Part shown: piece after piece, positions 1 through 11,020 of the stretch
How the letters are laid out: every line of letters begins with the position of its first letter
How positions within the stretch are numbered: position 1 is the stretch's first letter
Origin: Clarireedia homoeocarpa
Lineage: Eukaryota > Ascomycota > Leotiomycetes > Helotiales > Rutstroemiaceae
Assembly: GCA_001465935.1 (NCBI GenBank)
Contig: LNKV01000024.1
Location: 186,001-250,000, forward strand
Length of the DNA: 64,000 nucleotides
Direction: 5' to 3'
The notes under the pieces: generated by a model
Database searches by the model: none
The model's input: the letters and a program-made list of their open reading frames with translations, nothing else
What the model was told of the DNA's origin: nothing
Program-made: the position numbers and the translations under genes

Positions 1-7
1 CTACCAT

Positions 8-547
8 TAGTGTTGTCAGTAGTGTAAACTGTGTAAACTAGCGCAGTTTGAGGGTATTCCCAAACGTACAGCAGTGCGTTTGAGAGGTCACAAAATAGAT
101 AAAGCGTAGTATATACAAACAGCTATATCTTGGCAGTATACTATTGGAACGCTAAAAAGAGGAATATAATTTAAATTCAAGTAATATCCATAGTTCTATT
201 ACCCAAATAATCAAATCAATAGATCTCCTTATTAGGATCACTTTCGTAGAATAATTTCTCCTCAAAACTCGATATATCTAACTACATTTTTAAATACTAA
301 AGTGCCTTCAATAATATTATTTCTATTCTAATAAGAGTAATCTTTGCAGCTAAAGACGTTATATAATTTACCTTCTCTGTCTATATTGTCGCTGTATACT
401 TGGTATACAGCTAGTATATACCGTTTTTGAGAATATAAAACTATTTGTACTATCAGTTTCAATATCACAGACTACACAGGATCCACTGTTACACCAGCGC
501 ACACAGTGGGTGTGCACTATTATACGGGCACACTACTGACAACACTG
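8..547 (+). mobile_element. hAT-type non-autonomous element, copy E1
   Basis: The left end reads AGTGTTGTCAGTAGTG and the right end is its inverted complement ACTACTGACAACACTG. The interior is AT-rich with no transposase. Related copies at 5379-6219 and 37027-37458 have 8-bp target duplications, which assigns the family to hAT. This copy starts at the window edge and no duplication can be verified. Its right end abuts the truncated TIR of the next element, so it probably inserted into that TIR. Confidence 0.75.
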
Positions 548-1902
548 CTTCTAGAGAAGTGACAATTGAGGCTTATATTTGGTTTCACATTAATAGTTCC
601 AGGTCTACAATCTCTGGAATTATCCGAGCTGTTCTTACAAGCATTTTTGAATTAGGTAGGTACTGCAAGATCAACGGTGCAATGAAATACGAGGCACCGC
701 ATTTTGACGCAAGAAATGAGAAGATAAGCTGAAAAAACCAGGTACGGAAGAAGAATGTCGAGATCTACTTAATAAATGGACCGAAGCTCTTTCGGAGAAA
801 AGGTGCTGACTACTTGCTAGCTGCAAACACAACGCTCGTTGTCTGGTGCAGTATTGAGTCGGCTTCCGGAATTATTGGAGCTTGTCTACCAACAACTCGC
901 CCCTTGTTTCAAGGAAAATCTATTGACAGCATTCTGCGCTCTCTACAAACGATGAACGGAGACCTGAGTATTGACGGACAGGGTTTTGGCTGGGGGATGG
1001 GATTCTCTATAGAAGGACGAAGCTTTTTCGTTACAGAATCTAGGAAGATGGGGTTGTGCTCGCCGAATACATTGCCAGGACATGAAGTCTGGGTTCTCAA
1101 TGGATTTCTCTGGCCTTTTGTTCTTCAATCGCAGCTGTCTAGTGAGATAATGTTCTCAATGGTTGGCGATTGCTTTCTGCAGGGTATAATGGATAGTGAA
1201 GCTAGTAGGCAAGGCGAAAGTCGGCAGATTGTTATGATATGAACAATCAGATGAACCCTTGTGTTGAGGTCATCGGGGTAGATACACTGTGAAATGGGCT
1301 TTGAAATACAGCGATAAATAGGCTCTTGAAATAGCTTGGAATGACTCTTGATTTACTTGACTACTGGCTAGCTACAGGTACTAAAGGGCCAGTATTTATA
1401 GGCAAAATAGCCGCCCATAAACCAACACTTTAGGCCCCCTAAAGGGCCTAATCCTACAGGCCTTGGGCACCTAACCATTATTTTGCCACAATACCTTGAC
1501 CTTGGTACAAGTATTGCTATCGCATTACTTTATTTCCAAGTGACTGGATCTGCTGTTATAACAATAATGTTGTTTAAGAATTTGGACCGATATCTCCTTG
1601 TCCCTATTGTGAAGACTTGTTACTGACTCCCAACTGCCTTGCCGTAATTAATGCTGCTAACTCCTAAACCCTCTTGCCTAATTCTCTCACCTTGGCCTCC
1701 AGCACCCGATACTTAGTTTTCTTTTATGTCTTACCCTTCTCCTTATTCTTTCTTAACCTACGTCTGACCAACGTAGGCTCTGTAAACATGGTTTGTGACG
1801 CGTTCGCTATTAGACATAACGTAATTCATTACACGGAAGGCATTGGCACTGTGAAATATAAGCCGTAATTGTCACTTCTCTAGAAGTGGCGTCACTTTTG
1901 GA
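548..1902 (+). mobile_element. TIR element enclosing gene fragments (Z1)
   Basis: The left end (CTTCTAGAGAAGTGACAATT, then a CTTATATTT block) is matched in inverted orientation at 1857-1902, whose outer end reads TCCAAAAGTGACGCCACTTC when complemented. A further single copy of this terminus lies at 50618-50665. The interior holds no transposase. It holds the relic described at 560-1242, followed by about 600 bp of non-coding sequence. The left TIR has lost its outer bases where E1 joins it. A Pack-type element that captured gene pieces is an inference; a chance TIR pair around an older relic is possible. Confidence 0.55.
560..1242 (+). pseudogene. Chimeric relic: Pth11-like C-terminus joined to HET C-terminus
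   Basis: In one frame the translation first reads like the end of a fungal Pth11-like/rhodopsin-type integral membrane domain (a TTLVVWCSIES segment followed by GIIGACLPTTRPLF). It then continues without a stop into residues typical of a HET protein tail (GRSFFVTESRKMGLCSP, then PGHEVWVLNG, WPFVLQ and VGDCFLQGIMDSEA). A stop at 730-732 precedes the main open part (814-1242). Neither family's N-terminal or core domain is present, so this cannot be a working receptor or HET protein. The in-frame join of two unrelated tails is unusual. I am fairly sure of both family assignments and unsure whether the join is old or transposon-made. Confidence 0.6.
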
Positions 1903-2508
1903 TTTCTCACAGACACTCAATGAGAGGAATTAGGCGAGCCCATGTACTGCCGCATGCGCCTGGCTTGGAATATCGTTTAGGATTGTGCAACGCCAGGTGC
2001 AAACTATTGCAAACACAGAGCTTGGTGAGACATTAAATCAGCTGGCCCAATATTTCTACTGTGCCGCGGGAGCCACTATAAAGAAACCTCCGCGACTCCG
2101 CAAAAGACTTTCTCCTTTCACGCTGGCCGGATGTGTTTATTCCTGCTACACCAGGCTGATTATATTGTGATGCCTACTGCAGATTTCATCTGATATTGAA
2201 TTTTATATTCAGGCCCTCGAAATTCGAAATTTTTTTATTTTCTACGATACAGCAGGGGGTTGGATCTGGGGTGTCAAATCCTACGATGAGTAAATCGACG
2301 ACAGCGATGACCAAAACGTTTAGGTTTTATTTATTATATGAGAATCCTGTGGAGAAAGAACTAGAGAATTATGGGATATTACAAATAGAACGGCAAACTA
2401 ATAGGACAGAGCATAAGGTGTGTTTGCATAAAATTCATCTCGGGACACTATGCGTCTCGTTACGTAGGGACAGGCGTCAGTACCAAAACCCAACCAACCT
2501 CCAAAAAG
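1243..2508. other. Interval without a supported gene
   Basis: Holds the right part of Z1 up to 1902 and then unassigned sequence. A short palindromic block around 1430-1450 (GGCCCCCTAAAGGGCC) is visible. Open frames here are short and show no family motif. Confidence 0.5.
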
Positions 2509-4210
2509 TCAAAAATCAACATAATCCTTCCACCTGGTCAAAAAACCCCTCAATTTCCTCTTCTTTAAAGGAGCCGCACCACTCGCTACTCTCGACGCAA
2601 GACACTGATCGGCCGGGACTCTAATCCCATTCGTCAAGCTCGCCATTCCGGCCGGGGCCAGATCGTCAGGCTCACCCTCAGGCACCGTGCCTACATATGC
2701 ATTAAAGTTATAATTTCCACAGCCACATGTCTCTGTAATATCCCTCTTACTCGTAGCCGATTGCACAGTTTTACCATCTCTTGACAAGGCGAAGCTTTGC
2801 TGCCCTATGCCCATCGGTACGCTGAACGCTGATACGCCTGCAGATGCACTATATTGGTACGTGGAGCCACCAGATATAACGCTGATATCTGCAGGGGAGG
2901 TGAGAAGTGCAGTGACGAAGATAGAGTCTGACACGGTTTCCCAGCCGTTGGGTTTGCCATTATAATAGCTGCCGCTGGAGTTATCTGCAGGGAGCATGGT
3001 TGTATCGGTGGAGTCACAGTCAAGAGAGAGAGGGTTGGGTCGGTACCAATAAATGAGCTGATCTGTGGAAATAGCCGCTCGAGGAGAGTTTTTGAACTCG
3101 TGGAAGGCTTTGATGAAGGGAATTGCTAGTTGGAGCCAGCCGCCATGAGGCCTAGAAAACGTTAAGAGATCAACCAGATTGTGAGAGGAGAATCTTACAT
3201 ATTCCTTGTCCATTTGGAGTTTCCGTCATCAATGTGTGGTGATGCAAGAGGGCCGACATAATGACTTTCGCCTGGTAAAATTAGTAGGAGTTTTACATTA
3301 TGAAGATATCAGGGACGTGCCATAGTCATTCCACGACACGATCTCCACAAACCTTGGTCCCAGAGTCAAGATCTCCATCCACCTCTGGACCCACAACGCC
3401 TCAGCCGGGAAGATCCAATTTTTGCTGTATGAAACCTCGGCTCCATAATGAGTGTTGAACCAGGGACTAATAGGCGCAATATAGTCCTTCCCTCGCAGGG
3501 CACTCATGTATGTTTGATCTCCAGCCGCCACCGAGAAATTTGCGCCCGTGGTAGGAGCTCTATTCGCGCCATTATTCGGCCAAGCCATCCAATTGAAAGC
3601 GCCATCTAATCCCACAAAAGAAGAAACTCCACCAGGCGTAAAGTTAGGAGCGAAGAAAATTGGGGTTTTAGATGTAGTTCGTACAACTTCCACATCCAGA
3701 CCGATCCCTACAAAGCTCGAGACAAAGAATTTCCCATCGACTTTCAATTGTGCGGGCTGATCTGCATATTGTGCGATTTTTGCCCCAACATCAGTAGCAG
3801 CGCTGGTGCTCCAGAAGTTAAAGTCGAAAGAGAGGAAAACTTTGAAATTGTTAGAAGCAGCTGATGAATAAGCGTAGGATAGTTGGGTGTCAGTGGAGTT
3901 ATCAATCCCAATATTTAGAGCAAACGCATCAATTCCGGCTCCTTTGGCGAGTTGTATGTCCTTGTCGTAATCAGAGGCGCTGGCCCGATTAGTGGTGATG
4001 CCCATATGTGATATGAGTCAGCTAGTATTGATCAACGAGCAATAGGATATTTACCATGAAATGGGCGAAGACAAGACGGTCCGTTGCCCCGTACTTGGTA
4101 CCATGAAGTACACTGGACCCAGGGTTTTCACCAGCTGCGATTAGCGGGACAAGGGACAAGGCGAGAAGACATGTAATGATTCTGATGAAATGATGATTTA
4201 CAAGCATCAT
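2509..4210 (-). CDS. GH71 alpha-1,3-glucanase (mutanase), secreted
   Basis: Reconstructed exons are 4210-4055, 4002-3321, 3271-3199 and 3151-2509 (517 codons plus stop; phases close). The protein begins with a signal peptide (hydrophobic ITCLLALSLVPLIAA), then the GH71 start motif DRLVFAHFM, then GIDAFALNIG, the SWNDYGESHYVGP segment formed across intron 2, and MPHGGWLQLAIPFIKAF across intron 3. GH71 enzymes hydrolyse alpha-1,3-glucan of fungal cell walls, so a secreted wall-remodelling role is expected. Intron 3 is canonical GT-AG. Intron 2 (3320-3272) has a GC donor (GCACGT) with a good branch point and AG end. Intron 1 (4054-4003) has GTAAAT and branch GCTGAC but ends in ATATG, with no AG where the reading frame requires it. 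The family call is firm; whether intron 1 splices is doubtful. Confidence 0.85.
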
Positions 4211-4636
4211 GTTAAGATTTATGAAGCCAATAATGTCAATGTAATGTTAGTTTTAAGTGAGATGCAGCTTCGAATCTAACCTTCGACGTGACCTCAAAGT
4301 ATCCAGTTGCAGTCACAAAGATCAGAATAGTGCCTAAATTAACAAAGAATGCCATGATACGTCTCTCCATGTCTTTGAAATTGCATTACTCATGAACTGA
4401 ATACCGATTCTTTGTTCGTTTCTAGTTGAGGTATTCATCGTGAGTCAGTTATTCCTAAATTAAAATTAAAGGGATATCATTTATTTGAGTGATCGATAAT
4501 GATGTGAGTGGTTATTGCTGTTGGACGTGAGCAATACCTACTTTGAAAAATCTTGGTATAGTAGTAAATGATCTTGGATAGAATCTCCTATACTTATCTA
4601 GGGCGCTTGCGGTAACGCTGGTCGCAAAAATACGGC
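4211..4636. other. Upstream region of the GH71 gene
   Basis: About 425 bp of AT-rich sequence between the GH71 start codon and the next hAT element. It would contain the GH71 promoter. I see no distinct motif I can name. Confidence 0.4.
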
Positions 4637-5269
4637 TAGTGTTGTCAGTAGTGTAAACCGTGTAAACTAGCGCAGTTTGAGGGCATTCCCAAATGTACAG
4701 CAGTGTGTTTAAGGGGTCACAAAACAGACAGAGCGTAGTGAGTACAAACGGCTGTGTCTTAGCAGTATACTATTAGAACGCTAAAAAGAGGAATACAATT
4801 TAAGTTCAAGTAATATCTATAGTTCTATTACTCAAATCAGTAGCTCTTTTCGTTAGGATCACTCTTCTACAATAATTCCTTCTCAAAACTCGATATACCT
4901 AACTACGATTTTAAACACCCAAATGCCTCTAACAATACTATTCAATTACACCGAATCGAAATCTGAAAGAATATCGTACAAATTCGATGTAGTAGTAGAG
5001 TTATTGATAGGTTAACAGTAATATTAAGGATTAAAATTGGATCGAAGTGTGGATAGCTTCAATATATCTAGTTTGGCACTAAAATCTTAAGCGAAACTAC
5101 CCTTTTGGTCATGTGATTTACCTCCTCCACCCACGTTGTCGCCGTACACTTAGTATACGGCCAGTGCGTACCGTTTTTGAGGATATAAAACTGTTTGTAC
5201 TATTAGTTTCAATATCGGAAACTATACGGGATCTACTATTATACTAGTACACACAGTGGGCGTGCACTA
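4637..5269 (+). mobile_element. hAT-type element copy E2a, right end missing
   Basis: Begins AGTGTTGTCAGTAGTGTAAA and follows E1 in sequence, but diverges at GTGCACTA, about 30 bp before the expected right terminus. No duplication can be checked because the right end is lost. It lies head-to-head with the inverted copy E2b, giving a large imperfect inverted repeat from 4637 to 6219. Confidence 0.75.
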
Positions 5270-5378
5270 GCTGTCCCAGAAAAACTAACTAACTAAGTAT
5301 AGCTTTCACAAAAACCTAAGCTAAGACCATGGACCCAAGGTTTGTAACGGCAGTCAAACGTGCGTCCAAGCACATTGC

Positions 5379-6219
5379 CAGTGTTGTCAGTAGTATGCCC
5401 GTACAATAGTGCACGTCCACCGTGTGCGCTAGTAATAGTAGATCCCGTGTAGTTTGTGATATTGAAACTAATAGTACAAACAGTTTTACTCTCCCCTCCC
5501 AAGAACAAATGTTATTTGGTGGGTTTTACCACAGAGGGTATAAACAGGGGGGTTTAACCACTCAAAATTGAAGGGTTTGTATCCGAGGTATCTTCGATGT
5601 AAAAAGGATCATTTTGAGTAGTTAAAACCCTCTGTTTGCATCCTGGTTACTTCAGTAGTAAAAATCCACTTTTTAACATTTGTTCTTGGGAGGGGAGAGT
5701 ATATCCTCAAAAACGGTACGCACTGGCCGTATACTAAATGTACAGCGATAATATAAACGGAAGAAGTGAATTATATAACTAAATAGGGCTCTAAAACCCT
5801 TTAAGATTTTAGTACTAAACTAGATATATTGAAACTATCTACTTTGATCTAATTTTAATTACTAATATTACTATCAATCTATTAACAATTCTACCACTAT
5901 ATCGAATTTGTACAATATTCTTTCAGATTTCGATTCTGTTTGAATTGAACGATTTTTAATCAAAATCACGATCTTTAAGTTAAAATAAGCACTCTAGATT
6001 CTATCCCGAATTCTATCTAAATTTATCAAAGGCTTCAAATTCCTTGAATTTAAATTATATTACTTTTCTTGGCGTTCTAATAGTATACTGCCAAGACACA
6101 GCTATTTGTACGCACTACGCTCTGTCCGTTTTGTGACCCCTCAAACGCACTGCAGCAGTGCGTTTGCGAATGCCCTCAAACTGCGCTAGTTTACACGGTT
6201 TACACTACTGACAACACTG
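5379..6219 (-). mobile_element. hAT-type element copy E2b with 8-bp target duplication
   Basis: The ends are CAGTGTTGTCAGTAGT and ACTACTGACAACACTG. The flanks are CACATTGC at 5371-5378 and CACATTGC at 6220-6227, a perfect 8-bp direct repeat as produced by hAT transposases. The orientation is opposite to E2a. It contains a separate nested MITE (5489-5699). No transposase is encoded, so it depended on an enzyme elsewhere. Confidence 0.85.
5489..5699. mobile_element. 211-bp TA-flanked MITE nested in E2b
   Basis: Starts CTCTCCCCTCCCAAGAAC and ends with its exact inverted complement (25-bp perfect TIR, 5489-5513 against 5675-5699). TA lies on both sides (5487-5488 and 5700-5701). The corresponding uninterrupted sequence in E2a has a single TA at this place, so the insertion site is directly visible. 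TA duplication and TIR type fit a Tc1/mariner-mobilised, Stowaway-like MITE. Confidence 0.9.
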
Positions 6220-6373
6220 CACATTGCTGTATTCTCGCGACACGGAAACAAAAGTGAAAACGAGGACAGCCCATGCGATGCGAAGCAAAACCACGTGCAA
6301 ATCACATCGCTGAGGATTTCAAAGTGTATAAAGTTCAGACCTCGCACCACTGACGACCGAAAGACAACTATTA

Positions 6374-6467
6374 CACAACTATTACCGTCAACACAACTAT
6401 TACCGTCAGCACAACTATTACCGTCAGCACAATTATTACCGTCAGCACAACTATTACCGTCAGCACA
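6374..6467. repeat. 18-bp minisatellite upstream of the HsbA-like gene
   Basis: Four to five near-identical 18-bp units of CAACTATTACCGTCAGCA, slightly degenerate at the left end, stop three bases before the proposed start codon at 6470. The unit length is a multiple of three. Confidence 0.9.
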
Positions 6468-6469
6468 TC

Positions 6470-7088
6470 ATGGACAAAGTCAACCCCATAATCTCCTCAA
6501 TTCCAGTAAAGCTCGATTCCATCAATGCCATCGTCGCAAAGCGAACATCCATTTCTTACTTCGACACGATCAAGTTGGCTAAGCAGAGCAGTGACATCTG
6601 TGGTACGATAAACTCAGCCATTGCTGCTTATAAAGTCTGTCTTTCCTTTCCAGTAGAACAAAGAAGAAAACTAATGACATGAGAGTAGGGGTTCAAGCCA
6701 AATGACGAAGAAGCCCATATTCTTCTAGAGGAAATGACGAAAATAGTTGAGCTCACTGAGCAGCAACTTGCTTTAATGATTGAGACCAAGCCAGTCTTTG
6801 AAAAGTTGTGGGTGGCCGGTATGTGAAATGAATTCTTGACGAGCACACGAATACTCCCTGAAATATCTAAAAGCGTTTAATGTGGATGAATGACTATGAA
6901 AATGACACTAAATTGGAACAGGAGTCGTAAAGAAAGATATCGCGAAGCTGAATGATGCCAGCGCAAAATTATCCAAGACCATGATGACTGTTGCTCCAGA
7001 GTATATGCGAGCGCAGAGCGAGGAACTAGAATTCAGACGAGGAAAAACCTTCGAGAAAGCAATGAGTGCGTATGCTGGCAGCACATAA
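6470..7088 (+). CDS. HsbA-like (hydrophobic surface binding protein A family) small protein
   Basis: Exons 6470-6634, 6689-6818 and 6922-7088 give 153 codons plus stop, with phases closing. The C-terminal two thirds follow the HsbA pattern: LALMIETKPVFEKLWVAG, then VVKKDIAKLNDASAKLSK, then a VAPEYMRAQ segment and a terminal FEKAMSAYA helix. HsbA-family proteins in fungi are usually secreted, bind hydrophobic surfaces and recruit hydrolases. Here the first ATG gives no signal peptide, and the upstream sequence is an 18-bp repeat array rather than a leader, so secretion is uncertain. Intron 1 (6635-6688) has a weak donor (GTCTGT). The gene may have lost its leader exon. Family assignment is moderate. 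Confidence 0.6.
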
Positions 7089-7270
7089 TATAATGATGAA
7101 AAGCGCGGTCCATGAGATGATGAATCTTATCATTGGCGTGAACCGTAGAAGGAGCAAGTGTATGAAACTTTCTTTTAGTTTAGCTTAGGTTGTATAGTAG
7201 TATAAGGAGACTGGTTCCCACTTAGATTACAAGATTATCGACCGTTTTACCTCTCTTTTGGACTGATCGG

Positions 7271-7489
7271 TGTGACGAGACCACTAATGAAAGTGCTGAA
7301 TGACCTTAGAATATTTAACTACAGAACTAAGCTATGTGCAAGAAGAAGAAGGGCTTTATATGCAACCAAATGCTCCCAGGGCTATGCTTAGCGATGCCCT
7401 TAGCGAAGTGGCATCCAGGCTGGCTAAATGCAATGGCTATATGTAGCTACATATGCAACTACGTTTACGACTCAGGTGCAGCCGTCACA
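7271..7489 (+). mobile_element. Solo LTR, copy 1
   Basis: Starts TGTGACGAGACCACTAATG and ends GTCACA. The flanking pentamers are ATCGG (7266-7270) and ATCGT (7490-7494), four of five matching. It is strongly similar to copies at 51543-51764 (inverted) and 53420-53608. TG...CA ends with 5-bp duplications indicate a solo LTR left after recombination. The short open frame within it is not a gene. Confidence 0.8.
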
Positions 7490-7597
7490 ATCGTTGTAGT
7501 ACTGTGTGACTACTTCCCTGGGTCTCCCTCTGCACGTGCTATTGGGATGCACGTACTCTCAATTCGACCACTTACAATATAACGCCTAGTCTTGCAT

Positions 7598-10455
7598 TTA
7601 TGCGCGAACCCTTTCAAAATAGAATTCAAATTCCTTCTCATCGCATTTCATTTGAAATTCTTCTCTGATTCCAGGCCCACAAGCCGCAAATCCTACTCCT
7701 GCCGCTTCGGCATCCAATCTCCAATGTACTTCGTTTTCTTTTACCAAATCTCTTGGGTGTCTAGCATTTTCTAGCGTAGAAGGTGAATACCTTCCGGCAG
7801 CCCATTGAAACACCTTGGGATTTCCCGTAGAGGTAGCTTGAGCACCGACGCCAGAGACATCTGTGATTTTGACCCATCTGGTGTCCATTCGATTTCCATT
7901 TTCTTGAGGAACATCATATGGGGTGTGTAACTGATCAATGCTAGCTGAAATAATGCCAAGCTTCTGAGAAGACCTCTTATCTGCATAAGCCTCCCCAGGA
8001 CCTATACCAAACCATTCTGCATTGTCAAGATTAATACAGAGACTTAAATCAAGCTCTACTCTGGGTAAAGTCTTGGGCATTGAACCAGAAGGTTTGAGGT
8101 TGACCTTAATGCTCAAGGTTCCTGAAGATGAGATTTGATATGTAGTTGTAGTCCCCAGGCCCCAGTTAATGATTGGCGGCGACAAAAAGGTGGTACGCGT
8201 GGCCTTAACATTGTCGACGCTGGTGTTAACATCGAATGATCGAAGCTGAGAAGTCATTGCATCTAAACCGAAGCGTCGATAGTAAATAAGATCACGAGGA
8301 ACATCATTATTCGTGGGCACACGCCAAACTCTTGGTAATATTGAAGATATCAGAACTTGCTTTGGTTCGAAATTGTTAGAGCTAGTGGACTTCCACTAAG
8401 TTAAGCACCCTCGAGTACGATCGAACACGAACGAGAAGTCTGATCCGTTCACGATAAGTCGAGTTTGAGAAGTGGCTACATCAAGATTTGATGTAACAGC
8501 TGAGAGGCTAGAAGGGGTAGGAGGTTGATTTGAGGTCGGAAGTGCAAATTGTATCCACGCTAACTCGTGACCAGCATCGGTCCATGCGGTTGAGGTTTTC
8601 AAATTAAAGGTGACAGTAAGCCAATGCTCGCTTTGAATGTGGGCCTGGGCTGGCGAGTTTTGGCAATGGCACAGCACACTTCTGACCTGGAGCAACTTTC
8701 AAAAGACCCAGCTCCCCGGAACTAATCAAGGTTGAGCTTCAACGTGTTAGGAAGTACGACTCGCTAGCATGGACGAACTAGACCTACCTAGATGCGAAAG
8801 CTTCAATATTATAGTTCGCAGCGACATGACTGAGGTCTATAAAGTCATAGCCGTTCTCGACAATTAGCTGATCACCCTCGACCCAAGCTCATATAGGTGC
8901 AATAACTTTCTTCAGTTCCGTTAGCCCGGGCGTAGGGCGATGATCGCTGAAGCATAATCCATCCATGACAAAAGTATCATCATTTGGAAAGTCGCCAAAA
9001 TCTCCACCGTAAGCGTAGAAGCCGGCCTTCTAGCTTCCTCTTTCCAAATCCCGTGGTTCGCCCATTCCTAAATCCATCCACCTTGTAACCGTTCGTGTTC
9101 TCAAAAAGCGGCTTGGTAATCCTGCAACCCCGCCCCCCCCGGTCCATTTCCCATTGCATGGCCATACTCACCCAAAACAATCGGCTTTTTGAATGAACCG
9201 TCGGACATGCCAACGGTTTTGGCACGTTTGATCAGTAGATTAACTGGTGGATGCATGTAAGAAAACATATCTGCAGACTCTGCGTTGACATCCCCTTCAT
9301 AGTGGATTAGCCTACTCGGGTCAACCTCTTTAGCATAGTTGTAAGCTTACATTGCTTTGTGGTTTTGACCATAAAAGGCCTCGTTCTCCAAGGACCATAA
9401 AGTGACCGAGGGGTTATTCTTGTCTCGCTGCACAAGCTGAGTCATACGGTCAATGTATGCAGCTTGCCAACTCGCGTTGTCTGACGTAAATTTAGCAGCT
9501 TGTGGAGAGGTCAACTTCTTCCGCTCTTCATAATCCACAGATTCAGGAATGTCAAGGGGATATGCAACAGCATCATAGAATCAATGGCACTCCAAATCGG
9601 CTTCATCCATGACCCATAATCCGAGCTCATCACAAAGATCATAAATGCCCGGATGCGACGGATAGTGTGACCAACGCAGCGCGTTCACGTTGTGCTGTTT
9701 CATCAACAGTATATCTTTCTTAATAAAGGATAATGGTACTGCGCGCCCGAGATGAGAATGGTGGTCGTGGCGATTGATGCCGCGGAATAAGATCGGTTTT
9801 CTATTGACATTGATGAGACCGTTTTTGAGTTCGATAGACCGGAAGCCCACCATTTGGGAGATGGTATGTATAGCTGAGCTTTCCTTGCTTTGATCACTGG
9901 CAGATGGCCGAAGCGTCATCTCAAGCTGATACAAGTAAGGGATTTCAGCGGTCCACTTGTTTGGCTCGTGGACTAACAAGCTCATAGCTAGTCTGCCAGT
10001 TTTCTCAACCTTTCGAGTATCTGAAGACTTGATATTATTGTCTGAAGGATCTCGAAGTGTTAGGACCGCTTCGACAGGAGATGTTACAAACAGATCCAAG
10101 ACAACATCCAGAGTAGCATTTGGATACTGATCATCAAATTTGGGTGTAAGGAAGTAATCGTCTATTCTCGCCGAACCAGGGAATGATAGCAAATGGACGT
10201 CTCTGAAGATTCCTGAATAAATAAGGTTAGAAAAATCTTCCATTATTTACTTGTGCTGGTGTTTGAATTTACCACTCAACCACCACTGGTCCTGATCTTC
10301 AATATAAGTCCCATCACTCCACTGATACGCGCGTACCCAAACCTCATTTGCAGTTCCTCTATCTACTAATGTCGAGACATCGAACTCTGCAGGATTCCTT
10401 GACCCTTGAGAATAACCAACGAATTGACCATTCAACCACACATGAAAAGCACTGA
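7598..10455 (-). pseudogene. GH2 beta-galactosidase (LacZ-like) pseudogene, 5'-truncated
   Basis: Reading the minus strand gives GH2 segments in order: sugar-binding domain (SAFHVWLNGQFVGYSQGSR, SDGTYIEDQDQWWLSG), GIFRDVHLLSFP after an intron near 10255, the immunoglobulin-like part, the TIM-barrel (INRHDHHSHLGR, ALRWSHYPSHP, WVMDEADLECH, TLWSLENEAFYG), and the C-terminal domain (WFGIGPGEAYADK, YDVPQENGNRMDTRW). The chain is broken by stops (ends at 9581, 9347 and further ones around 9110-8830) and at least one frameshift near 9020. The N-terminal region before SAFHVW is absent. Beta-galactosidases hydrolyse terminal beta-galactosides. This copy cannot make a full enzyme. Confidence 0.9.
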
Positions 10456-10464
10456 ATCATGGTT

Positions 10465-10990
10465 TTAATGTGTACAAACCTCAGTGTTGAGAGTTCCCTG
10501 GGCTTCTTTATCTAAAATTTCTACCACACTTCCCTTCTGACTGTCTGAAAATGTCGATAATATGGGTGAAATCAGGCCTGAAGATTCATTCACGGTTGTG
10601 GCAGATGAGACATCCGCGGTACTCCAATCAGACTCTGACGAGCTTTGGCTTAATCGATTGGATACAGCTGGCGACACGGCACGCCTCTCATTTCCCTCGT
10701 TCTGCAACTTGCGAATATCATCAAGACTTCCTGTACTTCAGGAAGGTTTTACCTTCGCTCCACACACACTTCATAAACGTAATTCGCATCGCAACGATTC
10801 GCAGGGACAAGTCAAACTCCAAACGAAGTTGCCTGAAATCTGGTAGTCCAACGCAGCCAAATAGGTCTAGAGATGGAATGATTTCGCAATCCATTCTTTC
10901 TGAATGAATTCTCTGCGCAGTCGTAGAAATTTCGCTTCATATTTAGTTATCACTCGTTTGACCATTTCTTTCGCTTCTTCTACACCGGTA
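10465..10990 (-). pseudogene. Unidentified coding relic between GH2 and kinase-like pseudogenes
   Basis: Several minus-strand pieces look protein-like: a charged stretch (EEAKEMVKRVITKYEAKF) around 10960-10900, then DLFGCVGLPDFRQLRLEFD near 10850, then a Ser-rich 80-codon tail (10707-10465). They lie in different frames and are split by stops. I do not recognise the family. It may be a lost third gene or the decayed tail of the kinase-like gene. Confidence 0.3.
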
Positions 10991-11020
10991 TCTTCCTACT
11001 GCATATACTGCCATACTGTG

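Noticed and set aside
943..1128. Minus-strand frames under the Pth11/HET relic
   Set aside because: They are shadows of the plus-strand relic, which carries the family motifs.
4022..4054. Alternative 33-nt intron 1 in the GH71 gene ending at CTAG
   Set aside because: It is too short for these fungi and leads to a stop within eleven codons.
7334..7582. 82-codon plus-strand open frame
   Set aside because: It lies within solo LTR copy 1 and its flank; the same sequence recurs at 51.6 kb without coding constraint.
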